A stretch of DNA of 32,796 nucleotides from an uncultured Bacteroidaceae bacterium. GTDB lineage: Bacteria; Bacteroidota; Bacteroidia; Bacteroidales; Bacteroidaceae. Location of the stretch: assembly GCA_905234735.1 (NCBI GenBank), contig CAJOJA010000026.1, positions 1 through 32,796 of the forward strand, read 5' to 3'. The position numbers and the translations under genes are program-made. This document shows positions 24,849 to 32,623 of this stretch, piece by piece. How positions within the stretch are numbered: position 1 is the stretch's first letter; the number at the start of each line of letters is the position of its first letter. Below the pieces are notes generated by a model. It was not told the origin of the DNA. It ran no database searches and saw only the letters and a program-made list of their open reading frames with translations.

Positions 24849-25765
24849 AGCTGGTAACTGTTCCAGAGATTGTGCCAGATGCTGTAGAATCCGCCGGCGA
24901 TGCTCGTTACGGGTGTCAGGAACGTATAGCCCAACCAGATGGCAAATACCGTATTCTTCTGTCCGCAGGCTTGGGCGGCACTGATGGGGTCGTCGTACTT
25001 CCTTCCCAGATACCTGCCAAGGGCAAACTGCACGATGCAGGTTACCAGCGATATGGCTGCAATGGCCAGCTGGTAGCCCCAGGGCACGTGGCTGTGGACG
25101 ATGCTCTTGGTGGACACTGCGATGGCCAGAGACAGACTGACGGCCCACAGATAGAAGGGGAGGTCGCGCACCTGGCTAATCCACTCCGTAGTTCGCGGCG
25201 ACCACCAACGCAGCAGTACCGACAGTAGGAACGGCCCCAGCAACAGTGGAAACACGCGGGACATGATGGTGAGGAACGAATGCAGGAACGCGTGTTCGGG
25301 ATGGGGGTGGAGAAGGGGCACGGTTAGTGGGATGATGATGGCTACGGCTATGTTCACGAGGATGGTGTAGGCCGTCAGTGTACCTGCCCTCCCGCCCAGT
25401 TTGCGGGTTACGACAGCTGCAGCGGTGGCTGTGGGACAAATCAGGCAAAGCATGCCAGCCTCGATGACTACGGACCAGTGCGAGTCGGGCATCAGGCGGA
25501 CTAACAATGTGCCCAGCAGAAACGTCAGTACCTGGAAGAGTAATACCCCTGCCTGCCAGCGAGCCAGACGCAGGTCGGCGGGGCGCACCTTGCAGAACGT
25601 GAGAAACAGCATGGCAAAGAGTAACAGAGGCTGCACGACGGCTATCGTGCGGTTGGCCATCTGGTGGGTGCTGTCGAGGGCCGGGATGCCTGCATAGACA
25701 AAATAGCCTAAGGCACCAGCCAACATGGCCAGGGGGAGCATCCAGTTTTTGATAAAAGCCATCAT
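24824..25765 (-). CDS. Bile acid:sodium symporter (BASS) family transporter
   Basis: 313 residues with about nine to ten hydrophobic segments (for example LAMLAGALGYFVY, VQPLLLFAMLFLTF, LLFQVLTFLLGTLLV, AIIIPLTVPLL and LAIAAISLVTCIVQF). The two conserved BASS crossover-type motifs are suggested by CLICPTATAAAVVTRKLGG and GQKNTVFAIWLGYTFLTPV. The family transports organic anions such as bile acids or 2-oxoacids with sodium; the substrate here is unknown. The end (YRVKGEG) is encoded by a 7-nt repeat. The -7 box (25773-25781) is so close to the ATGs at 25765/25762 that the transcript may be almost leaderless. Confidence 0.85.
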   Translation of the reverse strand: MMAFIKNWMLPLAMLAGALGYFVYAGIPALDSTHQMANRTIAVVQPLLLFAMLFLTFCKVRPADLRLARWQAGVLLFQVLTFLLGTLLVRLMPDSHWSVVIEAGMLCLICPTATAAAVVTRKLGGRAGTLTAYTILVNIAVAIIIPLTVPLLHPHPEHAFLHSFLTIMSRVFPLLLGPFLLSVLLRWWSPRTTEWISQVRDLPFYLWAVSLSLAIAVSTKSIVHSHVPWGYQLAIAAISLVTCIVQFALGRYLGRKYDDPISAAQACGQKNTVFAIWLGYTFLTPVTSIAGGFYSIWHNLWNSYQLYRVKGEG

Positions 25766-25772
25766 ATTCAGT

Positions 25773-25781
25773 GCAAAGGTA
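25773..25781 (-). promoter_or_regulatory. -7 element for the BASS gene (near-leaderless)
   Basis: On the - strand this reads TACCTTTGC, ending 7 nt before the ATG at 25765. Transcription would start within a few bases of the start codon. Confidence 0.6.
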
Positions 25782-25801
25782 CAATTTAATTCACAATATA
25801 T

Positions 25802-25834
25802 ACTTCATAATTCATAATTATTTCTTATCTTTGC
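25802..25834 (+). promoter_or_regulatory. 7-nt-repeat tract plus -7 element for the gene at 25877
   Basis: ACTTCAT, AATTCAT and AATTATT (25802-25822) immediately precede TATCTTTGC (25826-25834), which is followed by ACTCGGAATT. The repeat occupies the spacer and -33 area, and no TTTG -33 box is visible. Confidence 0.55.
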
Positions 25835-25876
25835 ACTCGGAATTTTAAGGAATTATCTTTTTTTATTTCTATTTTT

Positions 25877-26422
25877 ATGAATTTGTATCTCCGCTTCTTT
25901 AATGAAGAGGTATTGGTTGAGAACGCAGACCAGGCAATAGATTTTCTGTCACAGATACCAGATGTAAAGCTTGACGAGGCTTTGTGTCAGGACTTGAAGC
26001 GTTATGCCGAAGGTAACAATCCCTATCCGAAACGTTTCAAGATCAGTTCTAAGGTGTATTTTATCGTCATCAAGACTACGGCAACGAACATGGAGGAGTT
26101 CAAGGCCTATGCGGCTGAAGCTGGAACAGCTGAGAGGAGCGTTGAGGATGCTCCTGAACCGCAGGCGTCGGCTTCGGCTGACGAAAATCCAGGCTGGTAT
26201 CAGGCTTGGATAAAGTTCAAGCGTGTGTTGCCTGTGCCCGGGACGAACAAGTTCCGCTACGAGGATACGGAATTCGAGGTGAAACTGAAGGCTCACGGTG
26301 TGCAAGACTGCTACAATCGTGTGATTGACCATTTGCGCACCCGCTCCGATGTGGACACGCGCTGCCAGTTCCCATCCATCCGAGGACGCAATTTCAAGGC
26401 TGATTTTCTGGGAATGAACTAA
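25877..26422 (+). CDS. Conserved-type cytoplasmic protein of unknown function
   Basis: 181 residues, no signal peptide and no membrane segment. The N-terminal domain (~1-78) begins MNLYLRFFNEEVLVENADQA and includes NPYPKRFKISSKVYFIVIKT. A variable acidic Ala/Glu/Pro linker covers ~79-108. The C-terminal domain (~109-181) has WYQAWIKFKRVLPVPGTNKF, CYNRVIDHLRTRSD and a basic end. The layout suggests two small folded domains joined by a linker. I cannot name the family. Its own promoter is at 25826. Its stop overlaps the stop of the convergent lysozyme gene by 4 nt. Confidence 0.8.
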   Translation: MNLYLRFFNEEVLVENADQAIDFLSQIPDVKLDEALCQDLKRYAEGNNPYPKRFKISSKVYFIVIKTTATNMEEFKAYAAEAGTAERSVEDAPEPQASASADENPGWYQAWIKFKRVLPVPGTNKFRYEDTEFEVKLKAHGVQDCYNRVIDHLRTRSDVDTRCQFPSIRGRNFKADFLGMN

Positions 26423-27228
26423 TTCTTCTTCCTGATAAGTATGTCGCGCAGGCCATAGTTGTCCATAAAGCAACTCTGGTCTACGGCGCCTTTGATACCC
26501 TTCACGCGGCCGCTGGCGCTGAACTGCCATAAGGCGAACTTCGGATTGCCTGTAAGTTCGGGAATGCCCTCGCTGTATTTGGCAATCATGAACAGGTAGT
26601 CATCGAAGTGTCCGCTCAGGTACTTGTTGTAGAAGTTCTGGCCCGTGTAGATAATAGGTTTCACCCCGTAGAAGTCCTCCACGCCTCGCAGGAACTGTTT
26701 CAGTCGGCGGCGCAGGTCCTCGGGTGTCGTCTTTTTGCCCTTCACCTCCACGTCAATCATGGGGACAAGGTCGTGCTCCTTCAGATTCGGCACGACGCTG
26801 GTCAGGTTTTTCAGTTGCGCCAGGGGGGCAGCCGTGGGGCTGAAGAAGTGGTAACAACCCGCAGGGATGCCTGCACGACGGGCCTCGCGCAGATTTGTCT
26901 GGAACATATTGTCCACGAGTGCTGCATTCTCCGTCGCCTTGATGTAGACGTAGTTCACGTCCTTGTCCTCGGCAACGACCGACCAGTTGATGCGGTTCTG
27001 GTAGTGCGAAACGTCGATACCTCGTTTGCCCAGACTGTGGCGCCGACGGTTGACGACCAGGTCCTGCAGGTGCACCAGTGCCTTTTCGGACGGCAGTGGG
27101 CGCATCAGCGGGTCGGGCTCCATGTATGTGGGCTGGGCCGTCAGCTTGGGCAACTTTTTCCGCCTGTCGGCCTGGGTGGACAGGGTGGAGAGCAGGAGGA
27201 GCAGGAGTAATAGGTATGTGGGCTTCAT
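26419..27228 (-). CDS. GH25-type lysozyme (muramidase), exported
   Basis: 269 residues. The signal peptide is MKPTYLLLLLLLLSTLSTQA with an unusually pure Leu core. A basic linker (~20-67) precedes the GH25 barrel from ~68. The family's acidic residues are present: Asp72 in RGIDVSHYQ, and Asp159 and Glu161 in PMIDVEVKG. Other GH25 features are YIKATEN, AGCYHFF and KPIIYTGQNFY. GH25 enzymes cleave the beta-1,4 bond between MurNAc and GlcNAc. The role could be cell-wall turnover or attack on other bacteria. It is separated from the upstream RNase G gene by the hairpin at 27255-27285. Confidence 0.9.
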   Translation of the reverse strand: MKPTYLLLLLLLLSTLSTQADRRKKLPKLTAQPTYMEPDPLMRPLPSEKALVHLQDLVVNRRRHSLGKRGIDVSHYQNRINWSVVAEDKDVNYVYIKATENAALVDNMFQTNLREARRAGIPAGCYHFFSPTAAPLAQLKNLTSVVPNLKEHDLVPMIDVEVKGKKTTPEDLRRRLKQFLRGVEDFYGVKPIIYTGQNFYNKYLSGHFDDYLFMIAKYSEGIPELTGNPKFALWQFSASGRVKGIKGAVDQSCFMDNYGLRDILIRKKN

Positions 27229-27254
27229 CTTCTGGACGGTCTTCTTTTGTGTAA

Positions 27255-27285
27255 CAGCCTCCCCGTTTTTGGAGCGGGGAGGCTG
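27255..27285 (-). terminator. Terminator hairpin after the RNase G gene
   Basis: CAGCCTCCCCG (27255-27265) and CGGGGAGGCTG (27275-27285) are perfect 11-nt arms with a 9-nt loop, between the RNase G stop and the lysozyme start. Read on the - strand it lacks a clear U-tract. Confidence 0.7.
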
Positions 27286-27297
27286 ATGTTAGTCACT

Positions 27298-28872
27298 TTA
27301 CTTCATCTCGATTTCCTCTTTCATGTCAATCTCGTTCCCCTTGCGGTCGTAGAATTCGTATTGCAGGAAGCCCAGTTTCTGGCTGGGGATGATTCGCGCG
27401 CCCAGTCCGTACTTCATCTGCCATTGGCGGCGGATGCTCCATAGGCCCTGAGTGATGTAGGCCATGACGTAGGGGTGTACGTGGAGGGTGAAGGAGCGAA
27501 TCTGCAGTTTGTTTACCAGCATGTCGATTTTCGACTCCAGTACATCGGTGAACATGAAACTACTCTTGAGAGTTCCCTTTCCGTGACAGGTGGGGCACGC
27601 CTCGTCGATGTTCACCTCCGTAGCGGGGCGTACGCGCTGGCGTGTGATCTGCATCAACCCGAACTTGCTCAGTGGCAGAATGTTGTGGCGCGCGCGATCC
27701 TGTTTCATGTTTTCGCACATACGCTCGTATAGTTTCTGCCTGTCTTCAGCCAAATGCATGTCAATAAAGTCAACGACGATGATGCCGCCCATGTCGCGCA
27801 GTCGGAGCTGGCGTGCCAGTTCGTCGGCAGCACCCAGGTTCACGTCCAGCGCGTTGGCTTCCTGTCCGTCGCTGTTCCGATTTCGGCTTCCGCTGTTCAC
27901 GTCGACGACGTGCAGCGCCTCGGTGTGCTCGATGATGAGGTATGCACCCCGTTTGAAGGATACCACCTTGCCGAAGGACGACTTGATTTGGCGTGTAATG
28001 TCAAAGTTGTCGAAAATGGGAAGATTGCCCTTGTAGAACTTCACGATGTCGGCGCGCTCAGGGGCAATAATGGTAACGTAGTCCTTGACTTCGTTGAAAA
28101 TATTCTCATTGTCGACGTAAATGTTTTCGTATGAGGGGTTGAACAGGTCGCGCAGCAGGCCCACGGCGCGGCTGGTCTCTTCGTAGACCATTGTGGGCAG
28201 CTCCTTGGCAGCACTGACTCTACTGATGGCTTCCTCCCAGCGGCTCACCAGTACCTTCATTTCCGTATCCAGTTCGGCCACGCGCTTGCCTTCGGCCACC
28301 GTGCGCACGATGACGCCGAAGTTCTTGGGCTTGATGCTCTGGATAACTTGTTTCAGACGGGCGCGTTCGGCTCCTGACTTGATTTTTGACGACACCGAGA
28401 CGTTGTCCTGGAAGGGGATGAGCACCAGATAGCGGCCCGGGAATGAAATCTCGCAGGTCATGCGCGGTCCCTTGGTCGATATGGGCTCCTTTACCACCTG
28501 CACCAGCACCTCCTGTCCTTGTTGCAGGATGTTCTGGATACTGCCCTCCTTTCCCAGTTCGGGCTCCAGGTGTACTTTGCCGATAGGGGGGATTCCCTTT
28601 TTGCTGTTCCGTACCTGTTTCAGGTACTTTTCGAGAGAGAGAAATTGAGTGCCGAGATCAAGATAGTGAAGGAACGAATCACGCTCGTGACCTGCGCTTA
28701 CGAAGCAAGCGTTCAGGCCCGGCATCAGTTTGCGCACCTTGGCCAGGTAGACGTTGCCTACGCTGTACGATACGCTCTGGCCTTCTTCCTGAAACTCCAT
28801 CAGCCGTTTGTCTTCGGTCAGGGCGATGGAGATTTTCTGGGAGTTGGCACTGATGAATAGTTCACTTGTCAT
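27298..28872 (-). CDS. rng: Ribonuclease E/G family endoribonuclease
   Basis: 524 residues from the preferred start at 28872 (MTSELFISANSQKISIAL), which matches the usual Bacteroidetes RNase G N-terminus; the frame stays open to 28917 but the extra 15 residues look unrelated. The S1 RNA-binding region is at ~30-135 (GNVYLAKVRKLMPGLNACFV). The catalytic DNase-I-like part includes GGIIVVDFIDM. The zinc-link motif CPTC lies near 425 (EACPTCHGKGTL). It processes rRNA and degrades mRNA in the cytoplasm. In many Bacteroidales rng follows an HU gene; here it follows the small basic ribosomal protein gene instead. Confidence 0.93.
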   Translation of the reverse strand: MTSELFISANSQKISIALTEDKRLMEFQEEGQSVSYSVGNVYLAKVRKLMPGLNACFVSAGHERDSFLHYLDLGTQFLSLEKYLKQVRNSKKGIPPIGKVHLEPELGKEGSIQNILQQGQEVLVQVVKEPISTKGPRMTCEISFPGRYLVLIPFQDNVSVSSKIKSGAERARLKQVIQSIKPKNFGVIVRTVAEGKRVAELDTEMKVLVSRWEEAISRVSAAKELPTMVYEETSRAVGLLRDLFNPSYENIYVDNENIFNEVKDYVTIIAPERADIVKFYKGNLPIFDNFDITRQIKSSFGKVVSFKRGAYLIIEHTEALHVVDVNSGSRNRNSDGQEANALDVNLGAADELARQLRLRDMGGIIVVDFIDMHLAEDRQKLYERMCENMKQDRARHNILPLSKFGLMQITRQRVRPATEVNIDEACPTCHGKGTLKSSFMFTDVLESKIDMLVNKLQIRSFTLHVHPYVMAYITQGLWSIRRQWQMKYGLGARIIPSQKLGFLQYEFYDRKGNEIDMKEEIEMK

Positions 28873-28915
28873 GTTTCTAGCACATTTCTTTTGGGGTTCG
28901 TCTGTTGGCTTAAAC

Positions 28916-28963
28916 AAAGAACAAACTCTCGCTAAGGTGTTCTTCGCGGTGAGTTTGTTCTTT
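28916..28963 (-). terminator. Hairpin between the small ribosomal protein gene and rng
   Basis: AAAGAACAAACTC (28916-28928) and GAGTTTGTTCTTT (28951-28963) are perfect 13-nt arms. On the - strand the right arm ends in TTCTTTGTTT, giving a partial U-tract. Confidence 0.75.
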
Positions 28964-29006
28964 ATTTAGCTCACAAGCAGAATATGTGAGACTTTATTTT
29001 ACTCAC

Positions 29007-29096
29007 TTATTTGCTCTTGTGTCTGTTCTTACGCAGTCTCTTCTTACGCTTGTGAGTCGACATCTTGTGTCTTTTCTTCTTCTTTCCGCTTGGCAT
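29007..29096 (-). CDS. Very small basic ribosomal protein (AURKAIP1/COX24-domain type)
   Basis: 29 residues beginning MPSGKKKKRHKMSTHKRKKR and ending NRHKSK. This is the COX24/AURKAIP1-like peptide found across Bacteroidetes and regarded as a small-subunit ribosomal component. More than half of the residues are Lys, Arg or His, and there is no acidic residue. It has a strong promoter (29148-29180) and a hairpin after it (28916-28963), as expected for a highly expressed single gene. It is easily missed because of its length. Confidence 0.88.
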   Translation of the reverse strand: MPSGKKKKRHKMSTHKRKKRLRKNRHKSK

Positions 29097-29147
29097 AGCT
29101 TTACTTGTTTTTTATTAGTTAATAATCCATTATTACACTTTTCGGCT

Positions 29148-29180
29148 GCAAAGGTACGAATAAGTAAGCAAAAACGCAAA
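29148..29180 (-). promoter_or_regulatory. Promoter of the small ribosomal protein gene
   Basis: On the - strand TTTG (29180-29177), a 20-nt spacer, then TACCTTTGC (29156-29148). The -33 box lies close to a short CAAATTTATTTG palindrome (29177-29188). The region up to ~29227 is alignable without gaps to the SlyD-like promoter at 32517. Confidence 0.8.
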
Positions 29181-29240
29181 TTTATTTGCAGTTTTTCGAG
29201 CGAGAGCACCTAAAACCGTAGGTCGAAGCCCTCCGTGGCC

Positions 29241-29819
29241 TCACGCCTTACGGATCTTGTTGCCCTCGACAAAGGCGTTACCTACGGCCTCACCGATGAT
29301 GCGGTACTTCAGCGTTGCCTCGTCGAAGCAAATCAGGTGCATCTTGTCGAAGTCGACGCGGCCCTTCTCATTCAGCACCGATTCGTCGGCACTGAGGTTC
29401 ACTACCTCGCCCGTCACGCGTATTTCTCCCGTCTTCTCCTCGCGGATGCTTGCCAGGCGACACTCCAGAGTCACAGGCAGTTGCTCGAAGGCGGGGGCAT
29501 CCACCATTTCGGCCGGTATGGGAGTCAGTCCGCTTTTAGCGACCTTGTCCTCGACCTTCAGTCCTGAGACGATGCCCAGATAATCGGCTGCCACCATTGT
29601 CTCCTGTGTGGCAAACATGACGGTGAAGGCTTTTTTCAGGCGCATGTTCTGCAGCGTCTTACGTTCGTGTCCCAGGTTCAGGGCCACGTGGTGCTCGCTG
29701 CACTGTCCGCCCCAGGCCACATTCATCACATTAGGCACGCCGTTCTCGTCGTAGGTGCCCACCAGGAGCACAGGCAGGGGTGCCGTAAACATTCCCTTTG
29801 TTCCAAAATTCTTGCGCAT
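29241..29819 (-). CDS. Flavin reductase-like FMN-binding split-barrel protein
   Basis: 192 residues, cytoplasmic. The N-terminal half (APLPVLLVGTYDENGVPNVM, NVAWGGQCSEHHVALNLG, then KTLQNMRLKKAFTVMFAT) is the flavin reductase-like FMN-binding fold; the C-terminal half ends in YRIIGEAVGNAFVEGNK. Members bind FMN and reduce flavins or act in small redox pathways; the partner is unknown. It is the last gene of the set aroC, esterase, flavin reductase on the - strand, 9 nt after the esterase. Confidence 0.88.
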   Translation of the reverse strand: MRKNFGTKGMFTAPLPVLLVGTYDENGVPNVMNVAWGGQCSEHHVALNLGHERKTLQNMRLKKAFTVMFATQETMVAADYLGIVSGLKVEDKVAKSGLTPIPAEMVDAPAFEQLPVTLECRLASIREEKTGEIRVTGEVVNLSADESVLNEKGRVDFDKMHLICFDEATLKYRIIGEAVGNAFVEGNKIRKA

Positions 29820-29828
29820 ATATATACC

Positions 29829-30677
29829 TTATTTATTAGTTACTTCTTCAATCCATTGTTCGGCCAGTGGGGGCCAGATGAGTCCGGCTCCGCGACGCAT
29901 GCCGTAGCCGTGACCGCCCTTCGTCAGGTAGTGCACCTCGATGGGGGCACCTGCACGCTGCATGGCGTCCATGATGGTGACGGTGGACGGACCGCTGTAC
30001 TTGACATCGTCCTCCGTGCCAAAGACGAACATGGGAGGCGTTTCCTTTGTGACGGTCAGTTCGGGTGTCAGCGTATGGTTCTCGCCCTCGTCCAGATAGG
30101 CTGGATAGATGAGAATGCCGAAGTCGGGACGGCACGAGAGACTGTCTATCCTGTCCTTCGGATTGCCCTCGTAGGCAGGTTCGCCCCAACGGGTGCAGGC
30201 ACGGCACGAGAGGCTGGCACCAGCCGAGAAACCGATGACACCCACCTTCGTCGCCCCTTTGCTGCGCACCAGTCGGATGGCGCGCTGCACGTCCTGCAGG
30301 GCACCCAGGCGATTGTTTGGCACACGATAGGCCAGGACGTAGGCGTTATAGCCTTGAGCCGACAGCCACTGTGCCACCTCCTGACCCTCCTTCTCGTAGG
30401 CTAACATCGCGTACGCCCCACCCGGACATACGATAACGGCCTTACCGTTGCTCTTCGAAGCCTCGGGTACGAAGGGCTCCAGCGTGGGGTCGGTGACCTG
30501 GGTGAAGGCTGTGCCGTCGTTGGCACGTTGGTTCCATACTACCTCTTTCCTTTCGCTGCCGCCAGGTATTGTATTTCCCCAGATGGAGGAAGGCTTGTTG
30601 ATGTACTGAGCGGATGCAATGTTGAAAGTTGAAAGTTGAAAGTTGAAAATTAAAAGTGACAGTGCTATTCGTTTCAT
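29829..30677 (-). CDS. Exported alpha/beta-hydrolase (BD-FAE / acetylxylan-esterase-like)
   Basis: 282 residues. The signal peptide is [20 protein letters not shown] followed by ASAQ; its hydrophobic core is encoded by (TTTCAAC)4 on the coding strand. The hydrolase has an oxyanion-type [11 protein letters not shown], the nucleophile elbow GFSAGAS (Ser near 150), an acid in GTEDD (~219) and the histidine in GGHGYG (~254). Relatives are carbohydrate esterases or feruloyl/acetyl esterases of polysaccharide degradation, so de-esterification of plant glycans is plausible. Its ATG overlaps the aroC stop (ATGA), implying translational coupling to an amino-acid biosynthesis gene. Confidence 0.85.
   Translation of the reverse strand: MKRIALSLLIFNFQLSTFNIASAQYINKPSSIWGNTIPGGSERKEVVWNQRANDGTAFTQVTDPTLEPFVPEASKSNGKAVIVCPGGAYAMLAYEKEGQEVAQWLSAQGYNAYVLAYRVPNNRLGALQDVQRAIRLVRSKGATKVGVIGFSAGASLSCRACTRWGEPAYEGNPKDRIDSLSCRPDFGILIYPAYLDEGENHTLTPELTVTKETPPMFVFGTEDDVKYSGPSTVTIMDAMQRAGAPIEVHYLTKGGHGYGMRRGAGLIWPPLAEQWIEEVTNK
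30621..30648 (-). repeat. (TTTCAAC)4 repeat encoding a signal-peptide core
   Basis: On the + strand four perfect GTTGAAA units at 30621-30627, 30628-30634, 30635-30641 and 30642-30648. On the coding strand this is (TTTCAAC)4, the same unit and copy number as in nspC at 23695-23722. Confidence 0.9.
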
Positions 30678-31768
30678 GGCTTCAATTCTTCAATTCTTAA
30701 ACTCTTATTCAAAAGATAATTATCCAGGATGGTGATGGCGGCCATTGCTTCCACAACGGGAACGGCACGAGGCAGTACGCAGGCATCGTGGCGACCACGG
30801 GCCTTGATCACGGTTCGCTCACCCTCTGTGGTCACCGTTTGCTGTTCGCGCAACAGGGTTGCCACAGGCTTGAAGGCCACGCGGAAGTAGATGTCCTGGC
30901 CATTGGAGATGCCGCCCTGGATGCCTCCGCTGTGATTGGTGCGTGTGACAATATGCCCGTCCTCGTCGGTCGTGAAGATGTCGTTCTGCTCCGAACCACG
31001 CTGTGCAACACCGCCAAAACCCATGCCGTACTCGAAGCCCTTGGCCGCATTGATGCTGAGCATGGCGTGCCCCAGTTCGGCATGCAGTTTGCCAAAGACG
31101 GGTTCGCCAAGTCCGATGGGGCACCCCTGGATGACGCAGGCGATGACGCCCCCGATGGTGTCGCCCTCGGCCTTCACTTCTTGGATGAGGTCGGCCATGC
31201 GTTGGGCAGTTTCTGCATCGGGACAACGCACATCGTTCGTTTCAGCCTGGGTCAGGTCGTAGTCTTCGTAGCGGCCAGGCAGCACGATGTCGCCCACCTG
31301 TTGGGTATAGGCCCGAATGGTGATGCCCAGCTGGCGCAGAGCCAGTTTGGCAAAGGCTCCGGCCACGACGCGACTGATGGTCTCGCGAGCCGACGAGCGT
31401 CCCCCGCCCCGGTGGTCGCGAATGCCGTACTTCTGCCAGTAGGTGAAGTCGGCGTGGCTGGGGCGGAACACGTCACGCAGGTTCTCGTAGTCGTCCGAGT
31501 GCTGATTAGTGTTGCGCACGAGGAATCCTATCGGGCAACCCGTTGTACGTCCCTCGAACACGCCACTCAACACCTCCACCTTGTCCGCTTCCTGACGGGC
31601 AGTGGTCAGCCGGCTCTGTCCTGGGCGACGACGGTTCAACTCGGCTTGAATGAAGTCCATATCCACCTCAATGCCTGCCGGCATACCGTCAATGACACCG
31701 CCGATGCCTGCTCCGTGACTCTCACCAAAGGTCGACACGCGGAAAAGATAACCGAAGGAGTTCTTCAT
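30674..31768 (-). CDS. aroC: Chorismate synthase
   Basis: 364 residues. It converts EPSP to chorismate with reduced FMN, the last step of the shikimate pathway. Family signatures are all visible: [19 protein letters not shown] near the N-terminus, [30 protein letters not shown] and [19 protein letters not shown] near the C-terminus. The catalytic histidines of these motifs are present. The last residues (LRIEELKP) are encoded by an 8-nt tandem repeat and look like an addition to the normal end near ILDNYLLNK. The stop overlaps the ATG of the esterase gene. Confidence 0.96.
   Translation of the reverse strand: MKNSFGYLFRVSTFGESHGAGIGGVIDGMPAGIEVDMDFIQAELNRRRPGQSRLTTARQEADKVEVLSGVFEGRTTGCPIGFLVRNTNQHSDDYENLRDVFRPSHADFTYWQKYGIRDHRGGGRSSARETISRVVAGAFAKLALRQLGITIRAYTQQVGDIVLPGRYEDYDLTQAETNDVRCPDAETAQRMADLIQEVKAEGDTIGGVIACVIQGCPIGLGEPVFGKLHAELGHAMLSINAAKGFEYGMGFGGVAQRGSEQNDIFTTDEDGHIVTRTNHSGGIQGGISNGQDIYFRVAFKPVATLLREQQTVTTEGERTVIKARGRHDACVLPRAVPVVEAMAAITILDNYLLNKSLRIEELKP
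30681..30706 (-). repeat. 8-nt tandem repeat at the 3' end of aroC
   Basis: On the + strand CTTCAATT, CTTCAATT, then degenerate CTTAAACT. It encodes the final residues RIEELKP of chorismate synthase. Confidence 0.6.
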
Positions 31769-31871
31769 AGAGATAAAAATTTAAAAGATAAAAGATAAAA
31801 GTTATTTGTTGGATTCCTTGTTTATCTTTTCATCTTTATACTTCTCTTTTCTCTTCTTCTCTTTTATTTTC
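31769..31871. repeat. A/T-rich spacer with 7-nt repeats between the FKBP and aroC genes
   Basis: On the + strand AAAAGAT, AAAAGAT and AAAAGTT (31783-31803) are exact 7-nt steps. The other end (31822-31871) is a TCTTTT-rich stretch. No TAnnTTTG promoter for aroC was found here, so aroC may be read from the FKBP promoter. Confidence 0.55.
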
Positions 31872-31873
31872 CA

Positions 31874-32488
31874 TTAATGACAGTGTCCGCAACCGCAGTG
31901 GTCACCGTGGTGGTGATCGTGGTCACAATCCTCATGGTCGTGTCCGCATCCCTCACAGTCCTCGCAGCCACAGCCGCAACCGCCCTCGCCCGTCAGCATC
32001 TTCAGTGTGCTGGTGATTTCTTCCTTCGTGGCCTCGCGGGTGTCGATGACCTCGCCCACGAAGACGAGTCCCTTGCCAGCCAGGGGATGGTTTAGGTCGA
32101 CGGTTACCTCCGTGTCGCCAATCTTGGCAATCAGGCCGTTGAAGCGCTGTCCGTCGGCATTCTGCAAGGGCACTACGGCACCCTCGTAGATATACTGTTT
32201 GTCCAGTCGTCCATCTATCTCGAACGTCTGTCGCGGCACCGTGATGACGCGCTCCTGTTCATATTCGCCGTATGCCTGCTCGGGAGTCAGTTCGAAGTCG
32301 AACTCCGCATCCTTCTGCAGGTCGATAATCTGCGCCTCGAAGTCGTCGAGTGTCATACCCAGTCCGCTCACGAACTGGAACGGCTGTTCCCGTGTAGCTT
32401 CCTCCACCATTTCACGCTTGCCTTCCTTATCTTTTGTGTACAGTCGGTAGGCTACGGCTATGTACAAATTAGGTTTCAATTCTGACAT
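31874..32488 (-). CDS. SlyD-like FKBP-type peptidyl-prolyl isomerase with Cys/His-rich tail
   Basis: 204 residues from the preferred ATG at 32488 (MSELKPNLYIAVAYRL); the frame opens further upstream but without an ATG and across the promoter. The split FKBP domain with an inserted flap (LTPEQAYGEYEQERVITVPR, the flap, then VDLNHPLAGKGLVFVGEV) is typical of SlyD. The last ~35 residues contain nine Cys and nine His (CGCGCEDCEGCGHD, then HHHGDHCGCGHCH). This is a metal-binding tail like the nickel-binding tail of E. coli SlyD. The expected roles are a cytoplasmic folding helper and metallochaperone. No nickel enzyme gene is in the window. Confidence 0.92.
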   Translation of the reverse strand: MSELKPNLYIAVAYRLYTKDKEGKREMVEEATREQPFQFVSGLGMTLDDFEAQIIDLQKDAEFDFELTPEQAYGEYEQERVITVPRQTFEIDGRLDKQYIYEGAVVPLQNADGQRFNGLIAKIGDTEVTVDLNHPLAGKGLVFVGEVIDTREATKEEITSTLKMLTGEGGCGCGCEDCEGCGHDHEDCDHDHHHGDHCGCGHCH

Positions 32489-32516
32489 ATTCCTTATATT
32501 ATTGATTAATTGCGTA

Positions 32517-32548
32517 CAAAGGTACGAATAAGCGAACGATTTTCCAAA
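32517..32548 (-). promoter_or_regulatory. Proximal promoter of the SlyD-like gene
   Basis: On the - strand TTTG (32548-32545), a 20-nt spacer, then TACCTTTG (32524-32517), about 29 nt before the ATG. The -33 box is within the palindrome CAAATCCATTTG (32545-32556). Confidence 0.8.
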
Positions 32549-32591
32549 TCCATTTGAGGAAATCCGAGCGACAGTGTCTAAGACCAAAGGT

Positions 32592-32623
32592 CAAAGATAC
32601 GATTTAGCAAACAAAAGACCAAA
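32592..32623 (-). promoter_or_regulatory. Possible distal promoter of the SlyD-like gene
   Basis: On the - strand TTTG (32623-32620), a 20-nt spacer, then TATCTTTG (32599-32592). It lies 75 nt upstream of the proximal promoter, pointing the same way. Confidence 0.45.

Noticed and set aside
28873..28917. Longer N-terminus for RNase G
   Set aside because: The extra 15 residues do not fit the family start; the MTSE start at 28872 does.
30788..31798. 336-codon open frame on the + strand opposite aroC
   Set aside because: The aroC frame has all family signatures. This is an antisense shadow of GC-rich coding DNA.
32488..32587. Longer N-terminus for the SlyD-like protein
   Set aside because: The extension starts with a non-ATG codon and runs through the proximal promoter. 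The normal FKBP start is at 32488.
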